Of a stretch of DNA of 5,382 nt, positions 4,746 to 5,382 are shown in pieces. This DNA comes from Lentisphaerota bacterium (GTDB taxonomy: Bacteria > Verrucomicrobiota > Lentisphaeria > Oligosphaerales > Oligosphaeraceae), in contig JAAZIZ010000275.1 in the NCBI GenBank assembly GCA_012800565.1, forward strand, positions 1 to 5,382, in the 5' to 3' direction. How positions within the stretch are numbered: position 1 is the stretch's first letter; the number at the start of each line of letters is the position of its first letter. The notes beneath the pieces are model-generated. The model worked only from the letters and a program-made list of their open reading frames with translations. It made no database searches and was not told the DNA's origin. A program made the position numbers and the translations under genes.

Positions 4746-5382
4746 GTGAAGAATTGCAGACCCGCGTAGCGGTAGTCGAAAATGGTATTTTACAAGATTT
4801 TTTTATGGAACGCACCAACCGGGATCGCCTGGTTGGCTCAATCTATAAAGCTCGAATCAAAAACCTGGAACCATCACTGCAGGCTGCATTTGTGGATATC
4901 GGCTGCGGTAAAAATGCTTTCCTGCACTATTGGGATATGATACCGGCTTCCCAGGAAATGCTGGAAAGTGACGACAATGATGACACCGCCGCGGATGCAG
5001 CCGGCAAAACTGCTGCATCCGCAAACACAGCCGTGCAGCTGTTACCGTTAACCTCGGAGCCACCGCCGCCGCGCCCGAAACAGCAGCGCCAAAAACAGCA
5101 GCGCCAAAAACAACAGCAACAACAACGGCAGGCTGAGCTTCCGGAGCCGCCCCCCCAGCCGGAGGTTGCCAGCGGGACTGCAGTGCCACCGCCTAAATCG
5201 AGTTTTTTGCGGCGCCTGGCAAAAATCTTTCCGGTTTTTGCCAAAAGTGCGCAGGAATCCGATGCAAGAACACCGGCTCCAGCGGCAGAAGCACCACCCC
5301 CGGTCAATGCGCCAGGGGCAATGCCTGCCGCCAAGCAGCCACCACCGATTGAGAGCGCCCGCAGCACCGCTCCCCGCCGTAA
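4724..5382 (+). CDS. rng: ribonuclease E/G family protein, N-terminal part
   Basis: RNase E/G enzymes are single-strand endoribonucleases for rRNA maturation and mRNA decay. The 219 codons in view match the start of RNase G: LINSEELQTRVAVVENGILQ (5-24), then the S1 domain opening LVGSIYKARIKNLEPSLQAA (36-55) and FVDIGCGKNAFLHYWDMIP (56-74). From about residue 76 the S1 domain is interrupted by at least 140 residues of low-complexity sequence: acidic (81-87), Ala-rich, Gln/Arg/Lys-rich (119-136), then Pro/Ala-rich. Inside it, SSFLRRLAKIFPVFAKS (159-175) is a basic amphipathic stretch. The rest of S1, the catalytic DNase I-like domain and the zinc-binding link lie beyond the window, so RNase E and G cannot be told apart. 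No stop occurs in frame before the edge. The start is set by homology; there is no clear ribosome binding site. Confidence 0.9.
   Translation, partial: MKQILINSEELQTRVAVVENGILQDFFMERTNRDRLVGSIYKARIKNLEPSLQAAFVDIGCGKNAFLHYWDMIPASQEMLESDDNDDTAADAAGKTAASANTAVQLLPLTSEPPPPRPKQQRQKQQRQKQQQQQRQAELPEPPPQPEVASGTAVPPPKSSFLRRLAKIFPVFAKSAQESDARTPAPAAEAPPPVNAPGAMPAAKQPPPIESARSTAPRR
5081..5125 (+). repeat. 15-base tandem repeat and Gln-rich codon run inside the RNase gene
   Basis: Two identical 15-base units CAGCAGCGCCAAAAA stand in tandem (5081-5095, 5096-5110), encoding QQRQK twice. They are followed by CAACAGCAACAACAA (5111-5125), encoding five Gln, which looks like a diverged third unit. Such an in-frame array can gain or lose units by slippage without breaking the reading frame. 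Confidence 0.85.

Noticed and set aside
4927..5367. Minus-strand frame of 146 codons rich in Cys and Gly
   Set aside because: It is the antisense image of the Gln/Pro/Ala-rich insertion of the RNase gene, and the Cys runs simply mirror the CAG and CAA codon repeats.
1..5382. CRISPR array, tRNA, rRNA, insertion sequence or attachment site
   Set aside because: I found no regularly spaced repeats, no tRNA-like cloverleaf, no transposase frame and no terminal inverted repeats with target duplications.

Overview
The window reads left to right on the + strand and carries six protein genes, the last cut by the right edge. The proteins fit a Gram-negative bacterium of the PVC superphylum (Planctomycetota, Verrucomicrobiota, Lentisphaerota), with a Lentisphaerota/Victivallis-like member as my best guess. 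The reasons are a flotillin-like FloA next to a short NfeD, a secreted DUF4886 hydrolase-like protein, and an RNase E/G whose S1 domain is split by a long low-complexity insertion after an AFLHYWDMIP motif. The lineage call is inference from recall of protein families, not a computed placement.

Layout. Positions 1-225 hold no convincing gene: a weak terminator-like hairpin, an AT-rich perfect inverted repeat and the ribosome binding site of the first gene. Positions 226-2714 form a membrane/envelope cluster: a short NfeD-family membrane protein, a predicted secreted DUF4886 (SGNH-hydrolase-like) protein two bases downstream, and FloA behind a consensus ribosome binding site. A 150-base spacer with two strong perfect hairpins (2726-2752 and 2809-2841) follows. 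It leads to a small single-pass membrane protein with a Pro/Ala-rich linker and a compact C-terminal motif (2865-3416).

An AT-rich stretch (about 3505-3600) then probably starts a separate transcription unit with methionyl-tRNA formyltransferase (fmt, 3615-4586). A terminator-like hairpin (4638-4666) separates fmt from the start of an RNase E/G family gene (4724 to beyond 5382).

How the genes may work together. NfeD and FloA are a classic partnership: flotillin-like scaffolds form membrane microdomains, and NfeD proteins carry an OB-fold that accompanies SPFH proteins. The DUF4886 gene is translationally close to nfeD, and the small anchored protein lies downstream of floA, so both are candidate accessory members of this membrane unit. 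The fmt and RNase E/G genes belong to translation initiation and RNA processing. The most promising leads for something undescribed are the small anchored protein with its C-terminal motif, the DUF4886 gene inside the nfeD-floA cluster, and the RNase insertion with its embedded basic amphipathic segment.
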